From Clostridiales bacterium (GTDB taxonomy: Bacteria; Bacillota; Clostridia; Saccharofermentanales; Saccharofermentanaceae): a stretch of 48,375 nucleotides of DNA. The translations under genes and the position numbers were made by a program. Positions 33,230 to 42,548 of the stretch are shown here, one piece after another. The notes under the pieces were generated by a model. The model was not told the DNA's origin. It saw only the letters and a list, made by a program, of their open reading frames with translations, and searched no databases. Each line of letters opens with the position of its first letter. Positions within the stretch are counted from its first letter, which is position 1. Where the stretch lies: the NCBI GenBank assembly GCA_017940895.1, contig JAGAXM010000031.1:1-48375 (forward strand), given 5' to 3'.

Positions 33230-35275
33230 TTACATCGGGGGCTGAACATCGGGCTGCACACCGGGATCCGGCATAACAGGCTCGAAAACAGCCGTGTAGT
33301 TGATCGTAGTAGGAGTAAGAGGATCTCCGTCAGGATCGTAAACTACGAATGTATAGACATTGGACTCGGTAACAACGTTGTTGTAAGGATCGAGCCATCT
33401 TGCGAATCTGTAGCCTTCTGCAGGAGTTGCAACGAGAGTTACCGTCGTGTTGACATCGTAAGAACCGCCGCCTTCTGCAGTACCCTGGCCCTGAACGGTC
33501 GTAGCTACGTTAACCTGTGAAGGTGTAGGCGTAGGTGTACCGCCTCTCTGAACATCCTCCATCGTACCTACATAGAGAGTGATGGATGATCTTCTGGGCA
33601 ATGTGATACCTGCAACCGGATCCGTAAGGATGATATACTGCTGGCTTTCAGGCAATACGATAACATCCGTAGCGCCTTCGATATGACCGATATTGATCTC
33701 TTCTTCCTCAAGAAGCTCTCTTGCCTCTTCAAGTGTGATACCGTGCAGATCGGGCACCGTGGAGCTTGTAGGAGCCTTCGCATATACGATAACGATAGAC
33801 GAACCTACTTCTACTATTGAACCTGCAACAGGCTCGGTTCTCAATACCTGTCCGGGTTCGAAGTCTGCATTCGTCTCTTCGAGAACGCTTACCTGAAGTC
33901 CGAGAGACGAGAGCATCGAATATGCCTCGTGGAAATCAAGACCCGCATAGTTACTGAGTGTGATCGTCTCAGCCTGACCTGCTACAGTAAGGATGATCTT
34001 GTGGATATCGGATCCTGAAGCAAGAACAACGCCCTCATTGATATTCTGGGCGATGACTGTTCCTTCGGGATAGTCATTGGTTACCTGATTCTGGATCTCA
34101 TAAGTAATCCTGTTCGCTTCAAGCTCGGCAACAACTTCATCGACATTCCTGCCTACGTAATTACCGATCGTATAATCGGAATTCTCTTCGATATGTGTAG
34201 CAGTCGTGATCGAATTCAGGATAAGAACGGATACGCCTACAAGAACACCGACAATCAGCAAAACGATAAAGACAAGAAGGATATTGTCGCGGAGTCTGGA
34301 CAGTCTTCTTGCCTCAGCTGACTTCTCGAGATCGCTGATCTTATCGTAATTGGGATCCTGCCTGAAAGAGACTGTACCCGATGACTGTGTCTGCTCGGGC
34401 TCGTCGGGACCTGCGCCGATAATACCGTAAACGCCGTTAGGATCTACCATGAGAGCATCAAGCTCCGTAACCATCTGACGCATGGAAGAATAACGTCTCT
34501 CGGGCGTCTTCTGCATGCACTTAACTATGATGGCATCAAGACCTCTGGGTACATCGGGAACATACTGGGATGCAAGCGGAGGTCTGTCCTGCAGATGCTT
34601 TACTGCGATGGCGATATCGGAGTCACCGTCGAAAGGCACTCTTCCCGTTACCATCTCGAAAAGCATAACACCAACCGAATAGATATCGGATGCGGGTCCT
34701 ACCATGCTTCCTCTTGCCTGCTCAGGTGAGAAGTAATGTACGGAACCTACGGCACCGCCCGAAGACATCGTGATCGTATTGCCTGTAGCGGCTCTTGCGA
34801 TTCCGAAGTCTGTGATCTTGGCGATCCTGTCTCTGCTTATAAGTATGTTCTGGGGCTTGATATCTTTGTGAATAATGCCGTTCTTATGTGCGTATTCAAG
34901 AGCCATTCCGACCTGGATAACGATCGGTACGGCAACCTTCCAGTCGAGATGTCCGTTCTGATTGATAAGGTCCTTAACCGTAATACCATCAACGTATTCC
35001 TGAACGATATATCTGAAGTTGCCCTCGTGCCCTACGCCGAAGACCTTAACTATATTGGCGTGATTCAATGAAGATACGGCCTTTGCTTCCGTATCGAATC
35101 TTCTGATGAATTCCTCATCTGCAGAAAACTCGGGCTTCAATACCTTTATGGCAACTTTGACGCCTGTGCCCATATCCGTGGCAAGGTAGACATTAGCCAT
35201 ACCTCCGCGGCCGATGAGCTTTACGATCTTATATTTGCCTGCAAATATCATGCCCTCAGGGCTTTGTGCGTTCAT
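33230..35275 (-). CDS. prkC: PASTA-domain Ser/Thr protein kinase with extra C-terminal InlB-repeat-like domain
   Basis: 681 aa from the ATG at 35275 (AGGAG 7 bases upstream; a longer frame lacks support). Kinase domain 14-275 (GRGGMANVY loop, Lys44, HKDIKPQN with Asp138, DFG 156-158); transmembrane helix about 331-355; three PASTA domains (about 366-432, 434-500, 503-570) that bind muropeptides. After a Thr/Pro hinge, residues 587-665 form a beta domain like InlB/Flg_new repeats (VATPAEGYRFARWLDP), not usual in PrkC. HRD is HKD here. It senses the wall and phosphorylates cytoplasmic targets. The partner phosphatase gene is missing from its usual place. Confidence 0.95.
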   Translation of the reverse strand: MNAQSPEGMIFAGKYKIVKLIGRGGMANVYLATDMGTGVKVAIKVLKPEFSADEEFIRRFDTEAKAVSSLNHANIVKVFGVGHEGNFRYIVQEYVDGITVKDLINQNGHLDWKVAVPIVIQVGMALEYAHKNGIIHKDIKPQNILISRDRIAKITDFGIARAATGNTITMSSGGAVGSVHYFSPEQARGSMVGPASDIYSVGVMLFEMVTGRVPFDGDSDIAIAVKHLQDRPPLASQYVPDVPRGLDAIIVKCMQKTPERRYSSMRQMVTELDALMVDPNGVYGIIGAGPDEPEQTQSSGTVSFRQDPNYDKISDLEKSAEARRLSRLRDNILLVFIVLLIVGVLVGVSVLILNSITTATHIEENSDYTIGNYVGRNVDEVVAELEANRITYEIQNQVTNDYPEGTVIAQNINEGVVLASGSDIHKIILTVAGQAETITLSNYAGLDFHEAYSMLSSLGLQVSVLEETNADFEPGQVLRTEPVAGSIVEVGSSIVIVYAKAPTSSTVPDLHGITLEEARELLEEEEINIGHIEGATDVIVLPESQQYIILTDPVAGITLPRRSSITLYVGTMEDVQRGGTPTPTPSQVNVATTVQGQGTAEGGGSYDVNTTVTLVATPAEGYRFARWLDPYNNVVTESNVYTFVVYDPDGDPLTPTTINYTAVFEPVMPDPGVQPDVQPPM

Positions 35276-35305
35276 CGAATTACTCCTCAAAACAGACTGA
35301 ACTAT

Positions 35306-35336
35306 AATATATTATAAAATAAATGCGAGATGTCAA
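35306..35336 (-). promoter_or_regulatory. Likely promoter of prkC-rsgA-rpe-thiN
   Basis: Minus strand: perfect TTGACA (35336-35331) followed by an A+T-rich region with overlapping -10 candidates (TAATAT at 16 bp, TATAAT at 14 bp, TATATT at 19 bp), in the only sizeable gap (74 bp) of the downstream operon half. Which -10 is used cannot be told. Confidence 0.5.
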
Positions 35337-35349
35337 AGTTATAAGTTCG

Positions 35350-36402
35350 TTACACTTCACTTTTACGTTCTTCTATGCCGCGTCTTAACTGTCCGCAGGC
35401 AGCCATTATGTCGGAGCCCATTTCGCGCCTTAAAGTAGCGTTTATGCCCTTGCTCTCAAGGGCTTTACGGAAGGCTTCCACCCTCTTGGGCGTGCATCTT
35501 TTGTAGATGCCTCCCGGGAATTCATTGGCAGCGATAAGGTTTACGTGGCAGTTTAAGCCCTTAAGAAGCCTTGCAAGCTGCTCCGCACATGCGAAAGTAT
35601 CATTAACCTCGTTAAAAAGAGAATACTCGAAGGTGATCCTTCTTCCCGTCTTATTCACATACTCGCGGCAGGCGTCCATAAGCTCCGATATGCTGTAAGC
35701 GGAAGCAACCGGCATAAGCTCGCGGCGCAGCTCGTCGTTAGGCGCATGTAAAGATATCGCGAGATTGACCTGAAGTCTTTCCTTGGTAAACTCACGTATC
35801 TTAGGCACAAGTCCGCATGTAGATACCGTTATGTGTCTTGCACCCATGTTGATGCCGTCGGGATTATTCATGATCTTGATAAAAGCCATGAGATTATCGT
35901 AATTATCGAAAGGCTCGCCGATACCCATAACGACGACAGTCCTTATCTTCTCGCCGATGTGATCCTGCGCCATAAGCACCTGAGCCGCCATCTCGCCTGC
36001 CGTAAGAGATCTTCCGAAGCCTGCCTTGGCCGATGCGCAGAACGAGCAGCCCATCTTGCAGCCCGCCTGAGACGAGATACAGATAGAAAGACCGGTCTTA
36101 TAACGCATGATAACCGTCTCTATGATATTGCCGTCAGGAAGAAGATATACAAGCTTTCTCGTGTCATCGATCTTGGATATGAACTCATCGATTATCTTCA
36201 TATCGGAGAACAGGAAGTCTTCCTCGAGCTTCTGTCTCATGGCGGCAGGGATATTGGTCATCCTCGAGGTATCCGTTACACCCGAGTTCAGCCACTTACT
36301 GATCTGTCCCGCGCGAAACTTGGGAAACCCGTTGTCCAGGCACCACTTTAAGATCTCTTCTTCGGTAAGATCAAGGCAGAAACGTCTGTTGTCTTTATCC
36401 AT
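35350..36402 (-). CDS. rlmN: Dual-specificity 23S rRNA/tRNA adenine C2-methyltransferase
   Basis: 350 aa radical-SAM enzyme. The CxxxCxxC cluster is in GCKMGCSFCASAK, GIGEP follows, and the C-terminal Cys of AACGQLRRG is the second catalytic cysteine. Methylates A2503 of 23S rRNA and A37 of some tRNAs. Overlaps rsmB by 8 bp. In most Firmicutes the next gene is a PP2C phosphatase; here it is prkC. Confidence 0.96.
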   Translation of the reverse strand: MDKDNRRFCLDLTEEEILKWCLDNGFPKFRAGQISKWLNSGVTDTSRMTNIPAAMRQKLEEDFLFSDMKIIDEFISKIDDTRKLVYLLPDGNIIETVIMRYKTGLSICISSQAGCKMGCSFCASAKAGFGRSLTAGEMAAQVLMAQDHIGEKIRTVVVMGIGEPFDNYDNLMAFIKIMNNPDGINMGARHITVSTCGLVPKIREFTKERLQVNLAISLHAPNDELRRELMPVASAYSISELMDACREYVNKTGRRITFEYSLFNEVNDTFACAEQLARLLKGLNCHVNLIAANEFPGGIYKRCTPKRVEAFRKALESKGINATLRREMGSDIMAACGQLRRGIEERKSEV

Positions 36403-37702
36403 TCTTCCTCCGCAGTCTGCTTATGAAGAAACCCTCGCAGCCGTCCTCATCGGGAAGCAGCGTGAGCATTCCGTTAACGTGCGAAGATTTTAATCTGTCG
36501 GGCAGTATATTGTCAAAAGCCTCAGGTTCGAAGTCGGGATGTCTTTCCATAAACTTCATGACCTGTTCCTCGTTCTCGCCTCTGTTGATCGTACAGGTGC
36601 TGTATACGAGCACTCCGCCCTTCTTCACAAGTCTGCTTACATTATCAAGGATCTGTTCCTGTTTAAGAGTGATCTCGGCGATACGCTCGTAAGTTATAGT
36701 AAGCCTGATATCCGGCTTGCCGCCCATGATACCGAGTCCGGAGCAAGGCGCATCACATAAGACGAGATCAAAGTCTTTGTCATCATCATAGACCGAGCTG
36801 TCGGCAACGCCTGTCCTGATGCACTTAACGCCGAGTCGCTGAGCATTCTGTCTAATCAGCTCCGTCCTGGAAGCATTGATATCAAGAGCCAGGATATCAG
36901 CCTTATCCCCCGACAAAGCCGCCATATGGGCAGATTTGCCGCCGGGAGCCGCACAGCAGTCGAGTATCTTCATACCGGGCGCAGGCTGAGCCGCCAAAGA
37001 TGCGAGCTGGGCTGCCTCTCCCTGCACCATGAACTTACCGTCCGTAAAAGTCTCGGACTTCTCGATAGAAGGCGAAGAAGATGTCGGCTTAAGTATCAGC
37101 GCATCGTCCGCAAACGAAGCCTCCGATACCCCGAATCCTTCGGCTTCAAGCTCAGAAGCCAGAGATTTCTTATCAGTCTTCAGTGTGTTAACTCTTATCG
37201 CCAAAGGTGACGGAGACAGAAGCGCACGCGCTATGGAAGGAGCGCGGTCCTTACCGTAAGACTTCTTGATGACACCGTATATCTCGGGCTTTAATGAATA
37301 TGCTGCTTCCACGTTCTTGGAAGAACCCAGATCTCGCTGCTCAGGGGTTAAGTCACAGACCTTGTGAAGGACTGCGTTAACTAAGCTTTTCGCACGGGGC
37401 GCATGAGCGGCAGCAAGCTCCACGGAAGTATTAACCGCAGCATAATCGGGAACCTTCTCCGAGTACAGTATTTGCCAGATGCCGAAGCGCAGAATGGTCC
37501 GGACCTGCGGGTCCAGCGAAGAGGGATCCCTGCCGGAGACTGACTTTATGATATAGTCCTCGGAATATGCGTAAGTTAAAGTCCCGTAAACGGAAGCGCG
37601 CACAAAATCATCGGCATTCTTGCCGCTGAATGCGAGATTTGAGAATGCTTTATTCTCGAAGCAGTCAAAAAGTATGGAATATATAAGTTCGCGGTCTTCC
37701 AC
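36395..37702 (-). CDS. rsmB: 16S rRNA m5C967 methyltransferase
   Basis: 435 aa, GTG start directly after the fmt stop. N-terminal NusB-like RNA-binding domain (about 1-130), then a Rossmann methyltransferase: MKILDCCAAPGGKSAHMA (SAM loop), CDAPCSGLG with the acid/base Cys and YSTCTI with the nucleophile Cys. Both cysteines are present. Methylates C967 of 16S rRNA. Confidence 0.95.
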   Translation of the reverse strand: MEDRELIYSILFDCFENKAFSNLAFSGKNADDFVRASVYGTLTYAYSEDYIIKSVSGRDPSSLDPQVRTILRFGIWQILYSEKVPDYAAVNTSVELAAAHAPRAKSLVNAVLHKVCDLTPEQRDLGSSKNVEAAYSLKPEIYGVIKKSYGKDRAPSIARALLSPSPLAIRVNTLKTDKKSLASELEAEGFGVSEASFADDALILKPTSSSPSIEKSETFTDGKFMVQGEAAQLASLAAQPAPGMKILDCCAAPGGKSAHMAALSGDKADILALDINASRTELIRQNAQRLGVKCIRTGVADSSVYDDDKDFDLVLCDAPCSGLGIMGGKPDIRLTITYERIAEITLKQEQILDNVSRLVKKGGVLVYSTCTINRGENEEQVMKFMERHPDFEPEAFDNILPDRLKSSHVNGMLTLLPDEDGCEGFFISRLRRKNG

Positions 37703-38647
37703 TTAGATTCCGAATCTTTGTCCCGGCTTGTAATTATGAGCGCAGTCGATCGCCTTCAGACGCTTACCGCCTTCAGACTGAAGTTCGAGAATATATATCG
37801 AACCCTTACCGCACTTTACCTTGAGGTCTCCCTTGGAAGCCTTGGTTATCTCACCGGGTGCCGCCTCTTCGTTATCGTCTTCTTCGAGCCTCGAATCATA
37901 TATCTTGATCCTCTTGCCGTTAAAGACCGTAGAGCAGCCGGGCCATGAGCTTAACGCTCTTATCTTATCGTGAACCTGTCTTGCCGAAGCATTAAGATCA
38001 AGCACCGCATCCTCGGGCTTGATCGGATATGTCAGAGTAACCTTGTCCGCGTTCTGAGGTATCGAAGTGATCTTGCCTTCTATATAATCACCGATCGTAT
38101 CAAGGAGAAGATCCCTGCCTGCATCTGCTAGCTTGGTCATAAGCGTATCCGTATGATCATTGATATCGATCGGCACCTCAACCTGTGTGAGAATATCTCC
38201 CGTATCCATGCCGGCGTCCATCTTCATGATGGTAACACCCGTAACGTCGTCTCCGTTCAGGATAGAATACTGGACCGGTGCCGCGCCCCTGTACTTCGGC
38301 AGAAGCGATGCATGCACATTAATGCATCCGTACTTCGGAATATCAAGCATCCTCTGAGGAAGGATCTTGCCGTAAGCGGCGGTAATTATAAGATCAGGCT
38401 CACGGGACTTAATAAACTCATATGCCTCGTCAGTCTTCAAAGAATCGGGCTGGTAGACCTCAACTCCCAGTTCCTGCGCCTGCACTTTAGCGGGAGGAGC
38501 CGTCAGAATATGCTTTCTTCCTACGGGCTTATCAGGTTGGGAAACACTGAGGATAACGTTATACCCTTTATCGGACAAACCCTTGAGCACCGTCGCGGAA
38601 AGCTCGGGGGTTCCCATGAATACTACTTTAATATCACTTGTCTGCAT
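37703..38647 (-). CDS. fmt: Methionyl-tRNA formyltransferase
   Basis: 314 aa. Formylates initiator Met-tRNA using 10-formyl-THF. SLLPKYRGAAPVQYSILNGDDVTGVTIMKMD contains the catalytic Asn/His/Asp region (signature HASLLPKYRGAAP). C-terminal OB-like domain about 205-314. Overlaps the 3' end of def by 14 bp, consistent with linked formylation and deformylation. Confidence 0.97.
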   Translation of the reverse strand: MQTSDIKVVFMGTPELSATVLKGLSDKGYNVILSVSQPDKPVGRKHILTAPPAKVQAQELGVEVYQPDSLKTDEAYEFIKSREPDLIITAAYGKILPQRMLDIPKYGCINVHASLLPKYRGAAPVQYSILNGDDVTGVTIMKMDAGMDTGDILTQVEVPIDINDHTDTLMTKLADAGRDLLLDTIGDYIEGKITSIPQNADKVTLTYPIKPEDAVLDLNASARQVHDKIRALSSWPGCSTVFNGKRIKIYDSRLEEDDNEEAAPGEITKASKGDLKVKCGKGSIYILELQSEGGKRLKAIDCAHNYKPGQRFGI

Positions 38648-39113
38648 TTACACTCTCGATCGTACCGGGGATTGCCTTATCTATGAACAGAATACCGTCA
38701 AGGTGGTCATACTCGTGGCAGATACAGTCTGCGAGCAGACCTTCCGCATCCATCTCGAAAGGATTGCCGTTTATATCAAGAGCCTTGATATGAACCTTGG
38801 AAGGACGCATGACCTCAGCGCTCTTTCCGGGAACGGACAGACATCCTTCTGAGCACTTCTGCTCGCCTTCCCTTAAAGTAATCTCGGGATTGATGAAGTT
38901 GATCCTGCCGTGCTCGTCTCCGATATCGATTACGAACGCGCGTCTTAAAACGCCGACCTGAACGGCTGCAATGCCGATACCTCTGTTATCGTAATACATG
39001 GTCTCAGCCATGTCGTCTATAAGCTTAACGATCCTCGGCGAGATCTCTTCGATCTCCCTTGATCTTTTACGCAGTATGGGATCGCCTTCGGTCACAATAT
39101 TCCTTAAAGCCAT
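38634..39113 (-). CDS. def: Peptide deformylase
   Basis: 159 aa. The three family motifs are intact: GIGIAAVQVG, EGCLSVPG (metal Cys) and CHEYDHLDG (HExxH metal site). Removes the formyl group from nascent proteins. AGGAG lies 8 bases before the ATG. The 43-bp gap upstream shows no clear promoter. Confidence 0.97.
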   Translation of the reverse strand: MALRNIVTEGDPILRKRSREIEEISPRIVKLIDDMAETMYYDNRGIGIAAVQVGVLRRAFVIDIGDEHGRINFINPEITLREGEQKCSEGCLSVPGKSAEVMRPSKVHIKALDINGNPFEMDAEGLLADCICHEYDHLDGILFIDKAIPGTIESVNADK

Positions 39114-39156
39114 ATATTCACTCCTGATGATTATTACGGTAAATATTCTACCACAA

Positions 39157-40266
39157 TCATTCTTTGAGATTGTCCCGTGACGCCTTAAGCATATTGGTCA
39201 CGGTGTCAAAGAGCCTTCTGGTAGACGATTTGAACCCCTGCTTGGTCTCGGCATCCATGCTCTGATAGGTGCCGATCACCCTTGTCATCAATTCCTTGCG
39301 CTTCTCGGTAAACTCAGCAAGAGTATGGGCATCGGAACACATCATAAGCTTAAACACGGTATCCACGAACTGTTCGCGCTGCACCTTATCGAGCCCTCGG
39401 ATCCAATCCTTGAAAGCTTTGTCGAACAGTTTGGACTCCTTGCTGACTTCTTTCTTGTGAATGAATTTATCAATGCCCGTCTCCCACGAGAGAAGCTCAT
39501 GCTGCATGATACCGGACTGATCGGAATGAACTACCGAATAATCCTCCATATGCTCGAGAAGCATGCCTACAACAGAGAATTCGGGCACATAGGTATGTAT
39601 CTGATGCTCGATTCTCTGAAATTCCTCCGTATTCATTATCTGCTCGGTAAACCCGGGACCGTCGAAGTTATAGATATCAGTTACCGGAGAATTGAACCTG
39701 TCATCACAGTATGTGGCGGCATATATGGCAAGGTTACCGCCCTTTGAATGACCTCCGACTATGAATGTTCCGTCTTTAAGAGTCGCCACTGCATTCTCGA
39801 AGTAAGCAAGCGCCTTCTCCTGCGCAGGAACCGGGAACTCGAATCCCATATTAAAGTCTTCTTTCCAGCCTATGATCGTATTATCGGTACCTCTGAAAGC
39901 AACATAATAATTCTGCTCGCCGTCAAGATGGAATACACAAGCCGAGAACTGGACCTGCTTTACTTCATCAACCTCATTCACGAAGCCCGATATCTGCATA
40001 TTCGCGAATCTCGGGCTGTCGGCGATCGCCCTTATAAGATCAATATCGTACTTGGTATCGATAACGTCATATCTGAGCGAAGGCCGGTTAAGAAGCTTGG
40101 CACAGACATCCTTTACGTCACTGAACGCCCTTAAAGAAGGTGACACGATATCTTCAAAAGGCTCATAGCAGAATCTCGCGAGAATGGCAGCATCCACTTC
40201 ATTAAAAGGATTCTGTCTGAAAGAGAGATCTCCCCTCCACTTAAGATAATCATAGATTGTATCCAC
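39157..40266 (-). CDS. DUF2974 / Mbeg1-like alpha/beta-hydrolase-fold protein
   Basis: 369 aa, GTG start with GGAGG 9 bases upstream, 2 bases after priA. The N-terminal MDTIYDYLKWRGDLSF and FNEVDAAILARFCYEPF are typical of DUF2974, and the lipase-type nucleophile elbow GGHSKGGNLA carries the predicted catalytic Ser. The family is common in Clostridia and Bacilli, predicted to be lipase-like hydrolases; substrates are unknown. Its position between priA and def is unusual for a gene without replication or translation function. Confidence 0.88.
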   Translation of the reverse strand: MDTIYDYLKWRGDLSFRQNPFNEVDAAILARFCYEPFEDIVSPSLRAFSDVKDVCAKLLNRPSLRYDVIDTKYDIDLIRAIADSPRFANMQISGFVNEVDEVKQVQFSACVFHLDGEQNYYVAFRGTDNTIIGWKEDFNMGFEFPVPAQEKALAYFENAVATLKDGTFIVGGHSKGGNLAIYAATYCDDRFNSPVTDIYNFDGPGFTEQIMNTEEFQRIEHQIHTYVPEFSVVGMLLEHMEDYSVVHSDQSGIMQHELLSWETGIDKFIHKKEVSKESKLFDKAFKDWIRGLDKVQREQFVDTVFKLMMCSDAHTLAEFTEKRKELMTRVIGTYQSMDAETKQGFKSSTRRLFDTVTNMLKASRDNLKE

Positions 40267-40268
40267 TG

Positions 40269-42545
40269 TCAGATGCCTCCTGCATCATTATCGAATGATA
40301 ACGGATAGATCTCGGGATCAAAGTCCTTCATTATCTGTCTGAACACTTCATTCAGATAAGATTTCTTATGTGATTTTACCACAAAGACATTACGGTATCT
40401 GCCGCGAAGCTCGTATATGGGAGCCGGATACGGCCCGTACAATTCGAACCCCAGCGCCTTATCCTGATATGACAGAAAATCTTCAAGATACTTCTTAACA
40501 TCGGCGGTCCTTTGGGCAAGCATATCTTCATCAGGCAAAGACAGCACGATCTCGCCGACTGCCTTGAACGGAGGCAACTTCATGACCTCACGGAAAGCTA
40601 TCTCAGACTCATAGAACGCTTCATAGTCCTGGTGCGCCGCATACATAAGAAGAGGATTATCCGTATGCATGCTCTGAAGATAGACCTTGCCGGGATCCGT
40701 ACCTCTTCCCGCTCTTCCCGCCGCCTGCGTTATCAGCTCGAACGCACGCTCGGAAGCCTTATAATCCGTAGACATCGCGATAAGATCCGCACCGAGCACG
40801 CCTGCTACAGTAACATTAGGGAAGTCGTGTCCCTTAGCGATCATCTGAGTGCCGATAAGAATATCGGCCTCATGATTACGGAAGCTCTTAAGAATCGCCT
40901 CATGTGCGCCCGGCTTAATCGTCGTGTCCTGATCCATACGCAGGACCTTCCTGTCGGGATACAGCTCCTTAAGGATCTCCTCGAGCTGCTGCGTACCGAT
41001 ACCTGCACGCTTAAACTTGGTCCCTTCACATTCCCTGCATTTGATCTCATTGCACGGGATCGTATATCCGCAGTAATGACACATTAGAAGTCTCTCGGAA
41101 GTCCTGCTGTAATTATGAAGCGTCATTGCCACAGAACAGTTCGGGCATATCGCAGGCTCGCCGCATGTACTGCACACAAGCGTCCTCGCATAGCCTCTCC
41201 TGTTAAGGAAGAGCATTACCTGCTGATCCTTCGCGAAAGCCTTGGCCATCGCCGTTCTTAAAGGCGCGGAAAGAAGATCGCCGTAGCCTTCTTTGATCTG
41301 CCTTTTCATATCGACGATCGTTACTTCGGGCAGCACCGCATCGGGAGCAGCCCTCTTATTAAGCTTCAAAAGCTTGTAATTGCCCTTCTGCGCCGAAAAG
41401 TACGACGACACAAGCGGCGTCGCGGATCCGAGGATCAGCGGACATGAGCTCATTCTCATGCGAAGTATCGCTATATCTCTTGTGTTATATCTCGGGAACG
41501 ACTCCGACTTATAAGAAGAGTCGTGTTCCTCGTCTATGATGATCAGCTTAAGATCATCGACAGGCGCGAAGATAGAGCTTCGGGGACCTACTACGATCCT
41601 TGCTTCTCCCCTTCTTATCCTGTCCCACTCATCGAACTTCTGTCTGTCGGTAAGCCTGCTGTGCATTACCGCCGCAGTATCGCCGAATCTGCCTCTTATC
41701 CAGCTTACGGTCTGCGGCGTCAATGAGATCTCGGGCACCAGATAGATAACGCAGCCCCCGCGGTCGAGCACCTCGCCCGCGCACTTAAGATAGACTTCCG
41801 TCTTTCCGCTTCCGGTAATACCGTGCAGTAAAAACACCTGCGCCTTGTCGCGGCTCTCGCACACAGCCCGAAAAGCTTCATTCTGCTCATCATTCAGATC
41901 ATGAACAACTCTGAAAGATTCGGAAGACACCTCTGCCGCCGTTTCCGTCTCGGCATCGATCTCTTCTCTTGTAAGCATCCTGATCGACAGGTTAATGAGA
42001 CCTTTGTCCCTTAATGCACGAAGCTGGGCATCCGAAGCCTTGGCAATAGACAGCAGCTTCTTACGCTCTGTAATACCATTCTCGAGAAGATACTCGAGCA
42101 TATGAATATGCGTAACGGAACGAAGCTTGCCTGATGACAGAACCGCCTCAGTCTCCTCCCGCGAACAGATATCGACAAATGTCGCTTTTGCCTTGGCGAC
42201 AGTACCCACAGCCGAGGGAACCATCATGGAGATAACATCACCGTAAGTACACAGAAGACGCGACTTCAAAGGTTCAATCAGCGCGAGCTGGTCCCTCTTC
42301 ATGACCGGATACAGATCCAGAAGAGAATCAATGCACTTGAGTTTCTTCGGATCGAATCCGAGACGGTCCGTATTATCGCTGATACCTACTACAAGAGCCG
42401 TCTCTTTACGGTTGCCGAAGCCGAACGGCACCTTTACATAAGACCCCTGAACGACTTTGTCTTCCAAAGCTTCAGGGATCTTATATGTATAGGCTTTATC
42501 AGTCTGCCTTACGCATTCTCTCAGAAGGACTTTGCAGACTTTCAT
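40269..42545 (-). CDS. priA: Primosomal protein N' (replication restart helicase)
   Basis: 758 aa. N-terminal DNA-binding domain, helicase core with GITGSGKTEVY (Walker A), DEEHDSSYK (motif II), SATPLVSS and QAAGRAGRG (motif VI), with an inserted zinc domain carrying CxxC pairs (CSTCGE, CPNC, CHYCGY, CREC). It reloads the replisome at stalled forks. The start lies 3 bases after the polC stop, so the two are likely coupled. Confidence 0.97.
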   Translation of the reverse strand: MKVCKVLLRECVRQTDKAYTYKIPEALEDKVVQGSYVKVPFGFGNRKETALVVGISDNTDRLGFDPKKLKCIDSLLDLYPVMKRDQLALIEPLKSRLLCTYGDVISMMVPSAVGTVAKAKATFVDICSREETEAVLSSGKLRSVTHIHMLEYLLENGITERKKLLSIAKASDAQLRALRDKGLINLSIRMLTREEIDAETETAAEVSSESFRVVHDLNDEQNEAFRAVCESRDKAQVFLLHGITGSGKTEVYLKCAGEVLDRGGCVIYLVPEISLTPQTVSWIRGRFGDTAAVMHSRLTDRQKFDEWDRIRRGEARIVVGPRSSIFAPVDDLKLIIIDEEHDSSYKSESFPRYNTRDIAILRMRMSSCPLILGSATPLVSSYFSAQKGNYKLLKLNKRAAPDAVLPEVTIVDMKRQIKEGYGDLLSAPLRTAMAKAFAKDQQVMLFLNRRGYARTLVCSTCGEPAICPNCSVAMTLHNYSRTSERLLMCHYCGYTIPCNEIKCRECEGTKFKRAGIGTQQLEEILKELYPDRKVLRMDQDTTIKPGAHEAILKSFRNHEADILIGTQMIAKGHDFPNVTVAGVLGADLIAMSTDYKASERAFELITQAAGRAGRGTDPGKVYLQSMHTDNPLLMYAAHQDYEAFYESEIAFREVMKLPPFKAVGEIVLSLPDEDMLAQRTADVKKYLEDFLSYQDKALGFELYGPYPAPIYELRGRYRNVFVVKSHKKSYLNEVFRQIMKDFDPEIYPLSFDNDAGGI

Positions 42546-42548
42546 AGA

